NCBI RefSeq assembly: GCF_013359935.1
Contig: NZ_JABMCB010000185.1
Coordinates: forward strand, 1-64,000
DNA length: 64,000 nucleotides
Direction of reading: 5' to 3'
Source of the DNA: Paenibacillus xylanilyticus
GTDB lineage: Bacteria > Bacillota > Bacilli > Paenibacillales > Paenibacillaceae
Shown here in pieces: positions 7,688 through 16,833 of this stretch (position 1 is its first letter; each line of letters starts with the position of its first letter). Position numbers and translations under genes: made by a program. The notes under the pieces were generated by a model that ran no database searches, was not told the DNA's origin, and saw nothing but the letters and a program-made list of their open reading frames with translations.

Positions 7688-8569
7688 ATGTCTGAATACT
7701 ACTGGGACAACAAAATCGAATATCTGAGGAATACGCGCGGGCTGTATTATAATGATGATTATCTTCAATTTCTTGTACAGAGTGTATGGAAAATCACCAA
7801 ACCTGTAAGCGTTCTTGACTATGGTTGTGGATTCGGTTATCTCGGTCTTAAACTCCTTCCGTTGCTGCCTCCAGGTTCGAGCTATACGGGATTGGACAAG
7901 GGAGATGAATTGATAAACGAAGCAAAGGAGACTTTCGCTAATCTTCCCTTTCAGACTGAATTTATATCATGTGATATTGAAAATGCGTATATTGAACAGA
8001 AGTATGACATTGCCGTGAGTCATGCTTTTTTATTACATATGGATAACTCGGTGACCATCCTGCAGAAAATGATGGAAAGTGTTAAGGATCAAGGAAAAGT
8101 GATCTGTTTTGAACCTCATTGGATTGGTAATATGGCGAACTGTCATTTGGAAGGTACGGAACAAAGTGAATTGATTAAGTTAGGAGTTCTGCAAAAATTA
8201 TTTGAGAACGACTACAGACGTACGGGGAAGGATGGAAACATTGGCATGCGGCTGCCTATCCTCATGAGCCAATTGGGATTAACTGATGTGGAAAGCCGAA
8301 TGAGTGATAAAGTTAACTTTTTTGATCAAAACATGGATATGGAAAGCAAGAACGTTTTATATGATTCACTGAGAGAAGAAGGGATCGGTCAGGAGCCAGG
8401 TGATCCAGTAGAGATAATGGACAGCTTATTAACGAGAGAATTACAGCCAGAAGAAGCAAGAGAGCAGTATGAAGCTGAACTCATGTTTTCCAAGAAATTT
8501 AAGCGTGAATCCTGGTTGTCTTATGCACCCAGTATGAAGATTTCATTCGGAACGGTTCAGAGAGCGTAG
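7688..8569 (+). CDS. class I SAM-dependent methyltransferase
   Basis: A 293-aa methyltransferase. SAM-binding motif I is VLDYGCGFGYLGLKLL (about 41-56), the acidic post-I residue is in YTGLDKGDEL (about 65-74), and motif III-like DIAVSHAFLLHM lies at about 107-118. The C-terminal third is helical and specific to this protein. The acceptor is unknown; size and fold fit a small-molecule methylase. AAAGGGAG precedes the ATG. It is followed 18 bp later by a P-loop kinase-like gene and is probably co-transcribed with it. Confidence 0.85.
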   Translation: MSEYYWDNKIEYLRNTRGLYYNDDYLQFLVQSVWKITKPVSVLDYGCGFGYLGLKLLPLLPPGSSYTGLDKGDELINEAKETFANLPFQTEFISCDIENAYIEQKYDIAVSHAFLLHMDNSVTILQKMMESVKDQGKVICFEPHWIGNMANCHLEGTEQSELIKLGVLQKLFENDYRRTGKDGNIGMRLPILMSQLGLTDVESRMSDKVNFFDQNMDMESKNVLYDSLREEGIGQEPGDPVEIMDSLLTRELQPEEAREQYEAELMFSKKFKRESWLSYAPSMKISFGTVQRA

Positions 8570-8587
8570 TTTTTAGGAGAGATATCA

Positions 8588-9082
8588 TTGAAAAAGATCT
8601 TAATCCTTGGTATTGTGGCAAGCGGCAAAACGACATTGGCCAGGGAATTATCTCAAAAATTAAATATACCGTGGTATGAGCTGGATACTATAGTTCATCA
8701 CGACACACCTCATGGAAGAAATAAACGCACACCAGATGAACAAGTTACGGTGATTAAGGACATTGACCGTTCGGGCCCATGGATATTTGAAGGGACAGAT
8801 CGAGAATCTTACCGATGCTTATGGGATATGGCAGATACGATCATCTTCCTGGATACACCTTTGCGAAAACGGAAAATCCGAATTTTTCTGCGATTTATCA
8901 AACAAAATTTGGGGCTGGAAAAGAGTCATTACAAATCAGACTGGCAAATGTTAAAAATGATGTATGCGTGGACACGGGATTTCGAGAGAAATCGAGTGGA
9001 TTTTGAAAAAAGGTTACAACACTATGATCAGAAACTTATGATCTTAACGGATAATAAAAAAATTGAAGTACTCCTGTCTTGA
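8588..9082 (+). CDS. P-loop nucleotide kinase-like protein (AAA/adenylate kinase-like)
   Basis: A 164-aa protein of the topology-modulation/adenylate-kinase-like P-loop group. Walker A is GIVASGKTT at about residues 7-15; a lid-like basic segment (RKRKIRIFLRFIKQN) lies at about 93-107. Such proteins phosphorylate small substrates, but the acceptor is unknown. The TTG start is chosen because AGGAGA lies 7 bases upstream. It may be coupled to the upstream methyltransferase. Confidence 0.75.
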   Translation: MKKILILGIVASGKTTLARELSQKLNIPWYELDTIVHHDTPHGRNKRTPDEQVTVIKDIDRSGPWIFEGTDRESYRCLWDMADTIIFLDTPLRKRKIRIFLRFIKQNLGLEKSHYKSDWQMLKMMYAWTRDFERNRVDFEKRLQHYDQKLMILTDNKKIEVLLS

Positions 9083-9131
9083 TTATCATAAAGATCAAAC
9101 GGAACGAAATTATCGAAAAGGGCGGAATACC

Positions 9132-9674
9132 ATGCAGTATGATGACATTCAACAAACGTTGACTACGGAAAGGCTATGCCTGAGATTGTTTGATGAGTCC
9201 GATGCTGCCACCGTCACTGAGCTGTGCAACAACTACAATATTTATAAAAGCACACTTACCCTGCCTTATCCATACTCGGTGGATTGTGCCTTGTCCTGGA
9301 TTCAGCAGCATCGTCATAACTTTGATACGGATAAACATTATGAATTTGCGATTTGTGATAGAGCAACAGGAGAAATATATGGTGCGATAGCCTTATCTAA
9401 TGATCAATGGTACGATCATGGCGAAATCGCTTATTGGGTTGGTGAACCATTTTGGGGGAAAGGGTATGCGACAGAAGCTTCGGAAGCCCTGTTGGACTTT
9501 GCTTTCCACGTAAAAAAATATCATAAAGTATACGCAAGACACTTTGCTTCGAATCCGGCATCTGGACAAGTTCTTCGAAAAATAGGCATGATACAGGAAG
9601 GTATTTTAAGGGACCATGTGAGGAAAGAGAGTCACTATGAAGATTTAATCTATTATGGAATTGTAAAAAGATAA
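9132..9674 (+). CDS. GNAT acetyltransferase, RimJ/RimL type
   Basis: A 180-aa N-acetyltransferase. It starts with the typical LTTERLCLRLF strand, has the acetyl-CoA loop GKGYATEASEALLDFAF (about 114-130) and the ASNPASGQVLRKIGM segment (about 145-159), which identify the ribosomal-protein-alanine acetyltransferase-like branch; many members act on other amines. The ATG at 9132 follows an AAGGGCGGA ribosome site; an in-frame ATG at 9063 overlaps the preceding gene and has none. It is the third GNAT in 3 kb. Confidence 0.85.
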   Translation: MQYDDIQQTLTTERLCLRLFDESDAATVTELCNNYNIYKSTLTLPYPYSVDCALSWIQQHRHNFDTDKHYEFAICDRATGEIYGAIALSNDQWYDHGEIAYWVGEPFWGKGYATEASEALLDFAFHVKKYHKVYARHFASNPASGQVLRKIGMIQEGILRDHVRKESHYEDLIYYGIVKR

Positions 9675-10116
9675 AAGGTATTCAAAAACAAAATATAAAC
9701 TTCATGATAATGCGAAAAATCAACTTTCCTCAGCATCAAACCTACAAACCAAAAGCCAACGTTATGGTAAACCTTAATCCATTTGAACAAGCAGAAAATG
9801 AATACTATAAATCGTTTAAAGTACATTTTCTGCTTCCTTTTTTGAAAATAAGCATAGGCTACGGCTATAAAACTCTCCCCCATAAGAAAGAAGCTCAGTG
9901 ATTTTCCTCAGTACTTGAACAAGTGTTATCCTCCCAAAAAAATATAATACAACCTACATTTTGGTATATTTATACATGTTTATGGTTACTAATTCCCTTA
10001 AAGGTTTTACAAAATTGGTGATCTTCCAAATCATTCTTCTTACATTCAACTTGTATCCTACTTGTGTACCAGAGAGTCTGGTATGGACTCGACCAAATTT
10101 CAGGAGGGTATACATT
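9675..10116 (+). promoter_or_regulatory. AT-rich upstream region with palindrome at 10067-10083
   Basis: A 440-bp gap in front of the Phn-type transporter operon. The clear signal is a perfect inverted repeat TACCAGA-gag-TCTGGTA at 10067-10083, ending 18 bp before the AGGAGGG ribosome site of the binding-protein gene. Its position and symmetry suit a GntR-type operator; the regulator may be the GntR protein at 14677. No promoter with both boxes well spaced was identified, although TATAAT occurs at 9943-9948. A 65-codon frame at 9704-9901 has no ribosome site and is not called. Confidence 0.5.
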
Positions 10117-11037
10117 GTGAAAAATAGTAGACGCAAAAATTATCAAAGTTTGATCTTCTTGCTTGTATTTATGCTTGTCATCCTATCCGGATGCGGAGCC
10201 TCCGCAAGTTCAAGCTCCAGTGAGGGCGGAATGCCGGAAGTGATCCGAATCGGTATTATGCCAAGTGAAGAGGGCGAGATGAACCGTTCTCAGGAACAGC
10301 TTGCAGCAGACATTACAGAAGCAACTGGCATCCCTGCTGAAATTTTTGTAGCCGAAGATTATAACATGGTTATCGAGGCCCTGCGTGCAGGCAAAATTGA
10401 AATTGGACTTATCGGTCCCTTTGGATACATCATCGCTACCGAACGAGCAGATGCAAAACTGCTTGTCCGTTCTGAAAGTGATCAACAATCGAATACCGTA
10501 ATCCTTGTCCGTAATGACTCTCCTTATCAAAGTGTAGAAGATCTGAAAGGAAAAGACTTTTTGTTTGCCGATCCGGCATCCACATCAGGAAACCTGTATC
10601 CGCGTGCCACATTGATGAAAGAGCTTGGCCTTACAAATGAGGAACTGGATTCCTTTTTCGGCAGCGTAGCGTTCTCCGGTGGACATGACAAATCGCTGCT
10701 TGCGCTGGCAAACGGCAATGCGGATGCGATCGGAACGTCAAGCCTCATGGTGCCGATGATGGCAGAATCAGGACTTGTAAAAGAGGAAGATTTCCGTGTC
10801 ATTGCCGAATCGGATCCTATCGTTGGCGGAGCCCCATTGCTCTATCGCCAAGACTTGCCAGAGGAACTGGTCACACAACTGCGTGAACTGATGCTGGAGT
10901 ACGATACGAAAAATCCAAAGTTTCTGGAAAGTGTCGGTGCAGCCCGTTTTGTAGAAGGCAGTGACAGTGACTTCGATCCAATTCGTCAAGTCGCCAAGGA
11001 TCTGGACATGTCTCCTGAGGAGCTGCTGAGCAAATAA
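10117..11037 (+). CDS. PhnD-like phosphonate/phosphite-binding lipoprotein
   Basis: A 306-aa ABC-importer binding protein anchored outside the membrane. The signal peptide (RRKNYQSLIFLLVFMLVIL) ends in a lipobox LSGC with the lipid-modified Cys at about residue 28, followed by a Ser-rich linker. The mature part has PhnD/AepX-type motifs: RIGIMPSEEGEM, VEALRAGKIEIGLIGPFGY-like ligand-pocket segment, and DPASTSGNLYPRATL, which in this family contacts the phosphonate or phosphite group. The GTG at 10117 lies 8 bases after AGGAGGG; the longer in-frame version adds a non-signal-like stretch. First gene of the operon 10117-14521. Confidence 0.88.
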   Translation: MKNSRRKNYQSLIFLLVFMLVILSGCGASASSSSSEGGMPEVIRIGIMPSEEGEMNRSQEQLAADITEATGIPAEIFVAEDYNMVIEALRAGKIEIGLIGPFGYIIATERADAKLLVRSESDQQSNTVILVRNDSPYQSVEDLKGKDFLFADPASTSGNLYPRATLMKELGLTNEELDSFFGSVAFSGGHDKSLLALANGNADAIGTSSLMVPMMAESGLVKEEDFRVIAESDPIVGGAPLLYRQDLPEELVTQLRELMLEYDTKNPKFLESVGAARFVEGSDSDFDPIRQVAKDLDMSPEELLSK

Positions 11038-11069
11038 GGTTAAGCAACAAAGATGAGGAGGATTTTAAT

Positions 11070-11837
11070 ATGACACTATTGCAAGTGGAAGGATTATCCA
11101 AGGTGTATCCGGATGGGACCAAGGCGCTGGATAACTTGGATCTGCAGATCAATCCGGGAGAGTTCGTTGTTGTCATTGGACCGAGTGGCGCGGGGAAGAG
11201 CACCCTGCTGCGCAGCCTGAACCGCATGATCGAGCCGACAAAAGGAAAGATTCGGTTTAAAGGCAGCGAAACCATGGGCATCAAAGGCAAAAAGCTCCGC
11301 GAATTGCGCCGCCATATGGGAATGATCTTTCAGGGATATAATCTGGTCACCCGCGTGTCTGTACTTCATAACGTGCTTCACGGCCGGTTAGGTTACATGA
11401 ATGCATTTAAGGGAGCGCTGGGCCTCTACTCTAAGGAAGATACGGAAGCTGCAAAGGGAATGCTGCATCGTGTTGGTTTGCATGAGCAAATGTACAAGCG
11501 GGCAGATGAACTCAGCGGAGGCCAGCAGCAGAGGGTAGGTATTGCGCGAGCGCTCTCCCAAAAGCCGGATTTGATTTTGGCGGATGAACCCATCGCGAGT
11601 CTGGACCCTGCTTCCTCGGAGACGATCATGCATTATTTGTATACGATTTGTAAAGAGGAAGGCATTGCCTGCCTGTGCAATCTGCATCAGGTAGATATCG
11701 CGAAGAAATATGCGACCCGTATCATCGGCATCCATAAAGGATCCAAGGTATTTGACGGAACACCTGAAGAGCTTACGGACGACATGATCCGGCTAATCTA
11801 CAACCAGGTTAATCCCAAAGTGAAGGAGACGGCCTGA
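11070..11837 (+). CDS. phnC: PhnC-like ABC transporter ATPase
   Basis: A 255-aa ABC ATPase of the phosphonate-import type. Walker A is GPSGAGKST (about 36-44), the Q-loop is in MIFQGYNLV, the signature is LSGGQQQRVGIARAL (about 147-161), and Walker B is DLILADEPIASLDP (about 168-181). It powers import through the two permeases that follow. It starts 32 bp after the binding protein behind a GAGGAG ribosome site and ends 1 bp before the first permease. The PhnC assignment rests on the gene context and the PhnD-like partner. Confidence 0.88.
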   Translation: MTLLQVEGLSKVYPDGTKALDNLDLQINPGEFVVVIGPSGAGKSTLLRSLNRMIEPTKGKIRFKGSETMGIKGKKLRELRRHMGMIFQGYNLVTRVSVLHNVLHGRLGYMNAFKGALGLYSKEDTEAAKGMLHRVGLHEQMYKRADELSGGQQQRVGIARALSQKPDLILADEPIASLDPASSETIMHYLYTICKEEGIACLCNLHQVDIAKKYATRIIGIHKGSKVFDGTPEELTDDMIRLIYNQVNPKVKETA

Positions 11838-11838
11838 C

Positions 11839-12630
11839 ATGAATGCGGCACAGTTGCAGTCTGCCCGAAAAATGAAACGGGCGCAGACGATATTGTTCTT
11901 TATCGTGCTGGTTGCTCTCATCATCTGGTCTTCGATCGGGGCGGAATTTTCATTTGGAGCTTTGTTCACTGGGGTAGGCGAAAGCTTCCGGTTTATCTTT
12001 GTTGACTTCCTTCCGCCTGATTTTTCAACGCTTTCCCAACTCATTGAACCTGCCTTGCAGACACTTTATATGAGTGTGGTAGCAATGGTAATTGGGTCAG
12101 TAATAGCCGGACTGCTATCCTTTCTGGCCGCGGCCACCACAAGTCCGCATCCTTACCTGCAGGTATTTGTCCGGGCTGCGACTTCACTGTTTCGGAACAT
12201 TCCCGTTATCATCTGGACCATTCTCCTGGTTGCAGCGTTCGGACTGGGGGCTGTAGTCGGTACGATGTCGCTGATCTTGATTTCGATCGGTATGCTTACA
12301 CGTTCCTTTGCCGAGGTATTAGAAGAGATTGACATGGGGCAGGTAGAAGCCGTGCGTGCTGCTGGCGGGAGTTATCTGCAAGTGTTGTCCCAAGCCGTTT
12401 TTCCACAATTCTTACCCGGGTTTATCGGCTGGAGCTTGTACAACTTTGAAATTAACGTACGCGCCTCCACGATTGTGGGGATGGTTGGAGGCGGAGGCCT
12501 CGGATTTATTTTGCAATCGAAATTGAAGCTGTTTCAGTATCAGGAAGCCAGCATGGCCGTTCTGCTTGTGCTCGTTATCGTTCTCATTGTAGAAACGATT
12601 ACCAATCGCGTAAGGGAGCGAATCATATGA
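11839..12630 (+). CDS. phnE: PhnE-like ABC permease, first copy
   Basis: A 263-aa inner-membrane permease with about six segments (near residues 14-33, 71-95, 115-140, 145-160, 190-215 and 235-255). The EAA-type coupling loop EVLEEIDMGQVEAVRAAGGSYLQ (about 155-177) is the typical PhnE form. It overlaps the next permease by four bases (ATGA). Two different permeases instead of one imply a heterodimeric channel. Confidence 0.88.
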   Translation: MNAAQLQSARKMKRAQTILFFIVLVALIIWSSIGAEFSFGALFTGVGESFRFIFVDFLPPDFSTLSQLIEPALQTLYMSVVAMVIGSVIAGLLSFLAAATTSPHPYLQVFVRAATSLFRNIPVIIWTILLVAAFGLGAVVGTMSLILISIGMLTRSFAEVLEEIDMGQVEAVRAAGGSYLQVLSQAVFPQFLPGFIGWSLYNFEINVRASTIVGMVGGGGLGFILQSKLKLFQYQEASMAVLLVLVIVLIVETITNRVRERII

Positions 12631-13466
12631 GTATGCCGGTGAACGAAGCGAAACCGTCCTTGACGTTGTATACTTCCATGCCAGAGCCACCTAAACCGAA
12701 CAAGAGCAAGCTGCTGATTGTCGGTCTGCCGCTTATTGCCGTGCTGTTTGTGTTCAGTCTCGTTCAGCTTCAGTTTGACTATGCCAAGATTATGCAAGGC
12801 TTTACCAAGCTTGGCGGCTACATGGGGGCCATGTTTCCTCCTGATTTCTCGGACTGGCAGCATGTTCTGCTGGCTGCTGTTGAGTCGCTGCAAGTTGCTA
12901 TTCTCGGATCGGTACTGGGTATTGTGGTGGCGTTCTTTCTTTCCTTTCTGGCAGCAAGTAATTTGACACCTCATCCATTTGTCGCCTGGATCATCCAAAG
13001 TGCTGCTTCCTTGCTTCGTGCGATTCCTACCATTGTATGGGCCCTCATCTTCATCGTGTCCGTCGGACTTGGGCCGCTCCCTGGTGTGCTCGCGATTGCC
13101 GTTTCTGCGGCAGGCATGCTCGTCAAAGTATTCGCGCAGTCGCTTGAAGAGATCGACAAAGGTGTACTTGAAGCGATGCGGTCTACCGGTGCCAGCTGGC
13201 TGCAGATTGTCATGCAGGGCATTTTGCCAACAGTAAAAACAGCCTTTATTGCCTGGTGCGTGCTGCAGCTGGAAGGCGGTATCGCTGAATCTACCATTCT
13301 TGGCGCGGTTGGCGCGGGGGGGATTGGATTTGAATTGACCCATGCAATGAAATCATACAACTTTGCAGCCGCTTTGTTTGTCGGATTGGTCGTTTTCATC
13401 ATGGTATTCAGCGTTGAGTTTGTGGCAAACCGATACAAAATGAAGCTAAAAACACGTCAGAACTAA
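12627..13466 (+). CDS. phnE: PhnE-like ABC permease, second copy
   Basis: A 279-aa permease, paralogous to the preceding gene, with a short extra cytoplasmic N-terminus (about 25 residues). The coupling loop is SLEEIDKGVLEAMRSTGASWLQ (about 171-193), and the WCVLQLEGGIAESTILGAVGAGGIG segment is characteristic of PhnE. It overlaps the first permease by ATGA, which couples their translation and suggests equimolar subunits. A phosphatase-like gene follows after 50 bp. Confidence 0.88.
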   Translation: MSMPVNEAKPSLTLYTSMPEPPKPNKSKLLIVGLPLIAVLFVFSLVQLQFDYAKIMQGFTKLGGYMGAMFPPDFSDWQHVLLAAVESLQVAILGSVLGIVVAFFLSFLAASNLTPHPFVAWIIQSAASLLRAIPTIVWALIFIVSVGLGPLPGVLAIAVSAAGMLVKVFAQSLEEIDKGVLEAMRSTGASWLQIVMQGILPTVKTAFIAWCVLQLEGGIAESTILGAVGAGGIGFELTHAMKSYNFAAALFVGLVVFIMVFSVEFVANRYKMKLKTRQN

Positions 13467-13516
13467 ATAATCGAACATCCATACAGAAGTAAGACCAATT
13501 TGAGGAGGAGTTATCC

Positions 13517-14521
13517 ATGTCAACATCTAAGCCACTTTTGAAGCAAGGACCACTAGTACAGGCGAAATACAGTGAAAATAACGGGATTACGCTTGCCTGG
13601 AATATGACAGAGGACATAGAAGCAGAGGCCATCTATCATTCCATCCTGCCAGAATTCGATGAACTCAGCAGCACGCTGCTGGAGGTGCGAATCGATCCTA
13701 TAGGGTCAGCGTTTACGAGAACGCTGTCTCCTGGCCGCAACTTTTATCACGTGAAATTTAAGGATGGTTCGGTATCTACCATTAACGATCGTATGATTTA
13801 CACAGATGGCGTAATCAATTTCCGGGATATGGGCGGTTACCTCACAGAAGATGGCCGGACGACCCGCTGGGGGATGCTGCTGCGATCGGCTGATCTTCAT
13901 GAGCTCAGTGAGCAGGACCTGCTAACGGCCGATGCCCTCGGCATTGACTGGATTTGTGATTTGCGCAGCGAGTTTGAAGTAGCCAGCCGTCCAAGCCCTG
14001 CCATCGGTAAAGCGATCAACACAAATATCCCATTTATGGCGGAAGCAAATCCGGAGGAGATGCAAAAGATTGGACATGATCTGCATGCAGGCTACAAAGC
14101 CATGATCTTAAATACCGACAAATGTGCACTCATTCTGCATGAACTATTAAAAGAAGACCGGGACACTTCACTATTCCACTGCGCCGCAGGTAAAGATCGG
14201 ACCGGAGTTGTATGTGCATTGATCCTTCTCACCTTGGGCGTGCCACGGGATGTGGTCATTGAGGATTACGAGCTGACGAATCTCGCGGTAGACGGACTCA
14301 TGCAGCGTTTCCTCTCAGGCAGCAATAAAGATTACAAAGCATACATGGACCAAATGCCGGATATACAGGGAGCGATTCCGGAAATGATGAAAGCTGCCTT
14401 TATACAGGCTGCACTTGAAGCAATCGACGAAAACTATGGATCATTCGAGTTGTACCTTACAGAGGGGCTTGGCATTAACGAAGAGCAACGTACAGCACTT
14501 CAAAACAAATATCTGATTTAG
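13517..14521 (+). CDS. tyrosine-phosphatase-like CX5R enzyme
   Basis: A 334-aa cytoplasmic protein. Residues 1-100 form a beta-rich N-terminal part; the rest is a dual-specificity/tyrosine-phosphatase fold with NFRDMGGY (about 107-114), the loop CDLRSE (about 154-159) and the P-loop HCAAGKDRTG (nucleophile C222, Arg228). This resembles LipA/Lmo1800-type lipid or protein phosphatases of Firmicutes. It follows the Phn-type importer in the same direction with its own GAGGAG site, before the terminator at 14528. An attractive inference is that it dephosphorylates an imported organophosphate, but there is no direct sign of the substrate and it could act on protein. Confidence 0.8.
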   Translation: MSTSKPLLKQGPLVQAKYSENNGITLAWNMTEDIEAEAIYHSILPEFDELSSTLLEVRIDPIGSAFTRTLSPGRNFYHVKFKDGSVSTINDRMIYTDGVINFRDMGGYLTEDGRTTRWGMLLRSADLHELSEQDLLTADALGIDWICDLRSEFEVASRPSPAIGKAINTNIPFMAEANPEEMQKIGHDLHAGYKAMILNTDKCALILHELLKEDRDTSLFHCAAGKDRTGVVCALILLTLGVPRDVVIEDYELTNLAVDGLMQRFLSGSNKDYKAYMDQMPDIQGAIPEMMKAAFIQAALEAIDENYGSFELYLTEGLGINEEQRTALQNKYLI

Positions 14522-14527
14522 AAAATG

Positions 14528-14566
14528 GAGTCCGGACGCTGGGATACAGTGTTGGACTCTTTCTTT
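14528..14566 (+). terminator. rho-independent terminator of the Phn-type operon
   Basis: GAGTCC...GGACTC encloses ACGCTG-ggata-CAGTGT and is followed by TTTCTTT. It separates the transporter/phosphatase operon from the GntR regulator. Confidence 0.75.
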
Positions 14567-14676
14567 CCCTCGGCTTGGTTGCGTAACTTCTTCTAAGACT
14601 GGTAATATAGGGTGATATGTAGATAACGTTAGAAGCCCAATTAAAGACCTTATCAATGGGAGAAAGGGATTATCAT

Positions 14677-15330
14677 ATGAACAAAATATCGCTTGTCGAT
14701 ACAGCATACATGATGCTGCGTGAGCGAATGGTTTGCGGAGAACTGATGCCAGAAACTCTGCTTTCAGAGAACGAATTGGCTGAGGAGTATCAAATGAGCC
14801 GTACACCGATCCGTCATGCGATCGCCCGCCTCGAATCAGAAGGTTATGTGACCTCACTCAAAAATCGTGGTGTGTTGGTCAAGGAGGTTCGCGGAAAGGA
14901 ATTTCTTGATTTGATTGAACAACTTCAGTCCATGCTCTTCTATTGCTTTGAAATGATGAAAAACCCGAACCGGGAGATCCACCTGAACCTTGAGTCGCTT
15001 GCAGCTCATGTTGAAGTTCAGCGAACAGCAGAGAAAAAGAATGACTATCCCTTATACACCGAGCATCAATTTCTCTTCATGCGAGAGATCGTTGAATCCT
15101 TGAACAATGGGGTGATGCTAAGTACATTCGACTCTTTCCGGGATAAACTTTATATGCATTCCATCGTCCGCTTCAAGCAGACACCACATATCAAACATTA
15201 CAGTGCAATCGGAATCAATCGGGATACCTTGCATGCTTTATCAAACAATGATTACGGAGCAGCACAAGAAGTTGTGTTATCTCTTATTCTTATAACCAGA
15301 GAACGTATGCTGGCTACCGGGCAATTTTAA
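14677..15330 (+). CDS. GntR-family regulator with FCD-like domain
   Basis: A 217-aa regulator. The winged helix lies at about residues 6-73 (LLSENELAEEYQMSRTPIRHAIARLESEGYV), followed by an all-helical FCD-type ligand domain with several histidines (HVEVQR, TEHQF, IKHYS). FCD proteins often bind metal plus an organic acid. The ATG at 14677 follows GAAAGGGA; an in-frame upstream GTG-like start is less well placed. It lies just after the Phn-type operon but behind a terminator, so it has its own promoter. It is the best candidate to bind the palindrome at 10067-10083. Confidence 0.8.
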   Translation: MNKISLVDTAYMMLRERMVCGELMPETLLSENELAEEYQMSRTPIRHAIARLESEGYVTSLKNRGVLVKEVRGKEFLDLIEQLQSMLFYCFEMMKNPNREIHLNLESLAAHVEVQRTAEKKNDYPLYTEHQFLFMREIVESLNNGVMLSTFDSFRDKLYMHSIVRFKQTPHIKHYSAIGINRDTLHALSNNDYGAAQEVVLSLILITRERMLATGQF

Positions 15331-15493
15331 CTTCTTTTCTTATGACAAGGGGAACGAGTTCTCGTTTTGCGTCATTGTTCCTGTTAAAATTCTTTGTTAT
15401 ACTATCTGGGAGATTTGGAGAAATTCATTCAATCCGTTAGGGAAAAGTCTTATAACTAAGCATTTTGCATAATCCTGGTGAACTAAAAAAACG

Positions 15494-15520
15494 GCTGCCT
15501 TTACGGGCAGCTTATTTTAT
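15494..15520 (+). terminator. rho-independent terminator
   Basis: GCTGCC-tttac-GGGCAGC is followed by TTATTTTATT. It ends 15 bp before the ribosome site of the next gene, so it terminates gntR transcription or attenuates read-through into the gene at 15538. Confidence 0.65.
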
Positions 15521-15537
15521 TGGGGAGGGTAAAGGAA

Positions 15538-16173
15538 ATGACTGTCGTTGGTCTTTTGGGAACCATTCATAATCCGGAATTGAGAGAACAATATCATTGT
15601 TCGCTAGCCCTGTATGAAGCGCTTATTACCGAATTTAACCCGGATATCATCTGTGGGGAAGTACATCCATTAAGCTGGAAGAAATACATTCAGGATAAAG
15701 AAGATAAAGGGTATTGGGGAGAGCCGGCAAGCGAATACTGGGAGCTCATATTTCCATTATGCGAGGAATACAACATTGAATTCGTGCCCATAGATTGGTT
15801 TGAATTGGATGTATGGAATAACTTTGATCCCTTCATCGGATATTCCGAAGTACAGCGTAAAGAACTAGAGAAGACAGATGATGAATGGTTTTTGAAACAA
15901 ATGAATACATATGACGCGGGAAACATACCGTTTAATTCGGTTGAATTTGATGAAATGACCAAACGAAAGTACGAATGGTTAAACCAGGTCAACCCAGATG
16001 CTCAAAATTTCCGCTGGGTCGTTCGTAATCAAATTATGATTCAGCGAGTCAAAAATACATGTCACTCCAATCCCGGCAAGAGAATTCTTTGTGTCGTGGG
16101 TGCAGATCATAATTATTTGTTCAAAGAGGGGCTGAACACAGAGCCAATCCAGTTGGTATATCCATTGCGTTAG
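15538..16173 (+). CDS. conserved hypothetical protein, possible TraB/EreA-like fold
   Basis: A 211-aa soluble protein. It opens with GLLGTIHNPELRE (about 5-17) and has ICGEVHPLSW (about 45-54), HCS near 25, and ends with RILCVVGADHNYLFKEGL (about 181-198). A GTxH near the N-terminus, an acidic EVHP and a GxxH near the C-terminus recall the TraB/ChaN/erythromycin-esterase superfamily of putative metallohydrolases. The similarity is weak, so this is only a suggestion. The ATG at 15538 is preceded by GGGAGGGTAAAGGAA. Confidence 0.55.
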   Translation: MTVVGLLGTIHNPELREQYHCSLALYEALITEFNPDIICGEVHPLSWKKYIQDKEDKGYWGEPASEYWELIFPLCEEYNIEFVPIDWFELDVWNNFDPFIGYSEVQRKELEKTDDEWFLKQMNTYDAGNIPFNSVEFDEMTKRKYEWLNQVNPDAQNFRWVVRNQIMIQRVKNTCHSNPGKRILCVVGADHNYLFKEGLNTEPIQLVYPLR

Positions 16174-16266
16174 TTTTTCATTACAGCAGATTCTATTTCG
16201 TATATAATAGAGAACACGTAACATTCTATTTCTACATACTACATAACAACGAGGTGCACCAAACTT

Positions 16267-16815
16267 ATGGCAACGATTTATGACTTCACGGTTATCAAAA
16301 CTAGCGGAGAACGATTTCCGCTCTATCAATATGAAGGAAAGCCTGTGCTGATTGTGAATACGGCAAGCAAATGCAAATATACGCACCAGTTCGATGATAT
16401 CCAGAAGCTGTACGATAAGTATAAGGATCAGGGGCTTCAGGTGATCGGTTTTCCTTGTAACCAATTTGCTGAGCAGGAGCCGGGGAGCAGTGAAGAAGCA
16501 GCTTCCTTCTGCCAGATTAATTATGGTGTGAAATTCCCCATGTTTTCCAAAATGGATGTGAATGGCGACACGGCACACCCGCTGTATGACTACCTGAAAA
16601 AATCAGGACCATTTGCCGGGTTTGACGAATCGGATGTGCAAGCCAAACTGCTTAAACTGATGGTTGCGGATAAAGCTCCGGAATGGCTGCACGGGGATGC
16701 GATTAAGTGGAATTTTACGAAGTTTCTGATTAATGCCGAAGGGCAAGTGGTCAAACGCTTCGAACCAGTGGATTCGATGGATGCAGTTGAGGCGAGCATC
16801 GAACAACTTTTGTAA
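16267..16815 (+). CDS. glutathione peroxidase-family thiol peroxidase
   Basis: A 182-aa Gpx-like enzyme that reduces hydroperoxides, in Firmicutes usually with thioredoxin. The peroxidatic Cys is C36 in NTASKCKYTHQF, a second Cys is in FPCNQF (about 62-67), and the catalytic Trp/Asn lie in KWNFTKFLI (about 149-157). It is about 20 residues longer than usual (158-162) because of an insertion just before KWNFTKF. A paralog with the same kind of insertion is at 55661. A TATAAT at 16203-16208 may be its -10 box. Confidence 0.9.
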   Translation: MATIYDFTVIKTSGERFPLYQYEGKPVLIVNTASKCKYTHQFDDIQKLYDKYKDQGLQVIGFPCNQFAEQEPGSSEEAASFCQINYGVKFPMFSKMDVNGDTAHPLYDYLKKSGPFAGFDESDVQAKLLKLMVADKAPEWLHGDAIKWNFTKFLINAEGQVVKRFEPVDSMDAVEASIEQLL

Positions 16816-16833
16816 ATCATAACATTCGCAGGG

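Noticed and set aside
9704..9901. 65-codon plus-strand frame upstream of the Phn-type operon
   Set aside because: No ribosome site, composition like AT-rich noncoding DNA, and no recognisable domain.
12540..13343. 267-codon minus-strand frame over phnE genes
   Set aside because: It lies antisense to two permease genes with clear motifs, has no ribosome site and shows odd composition.
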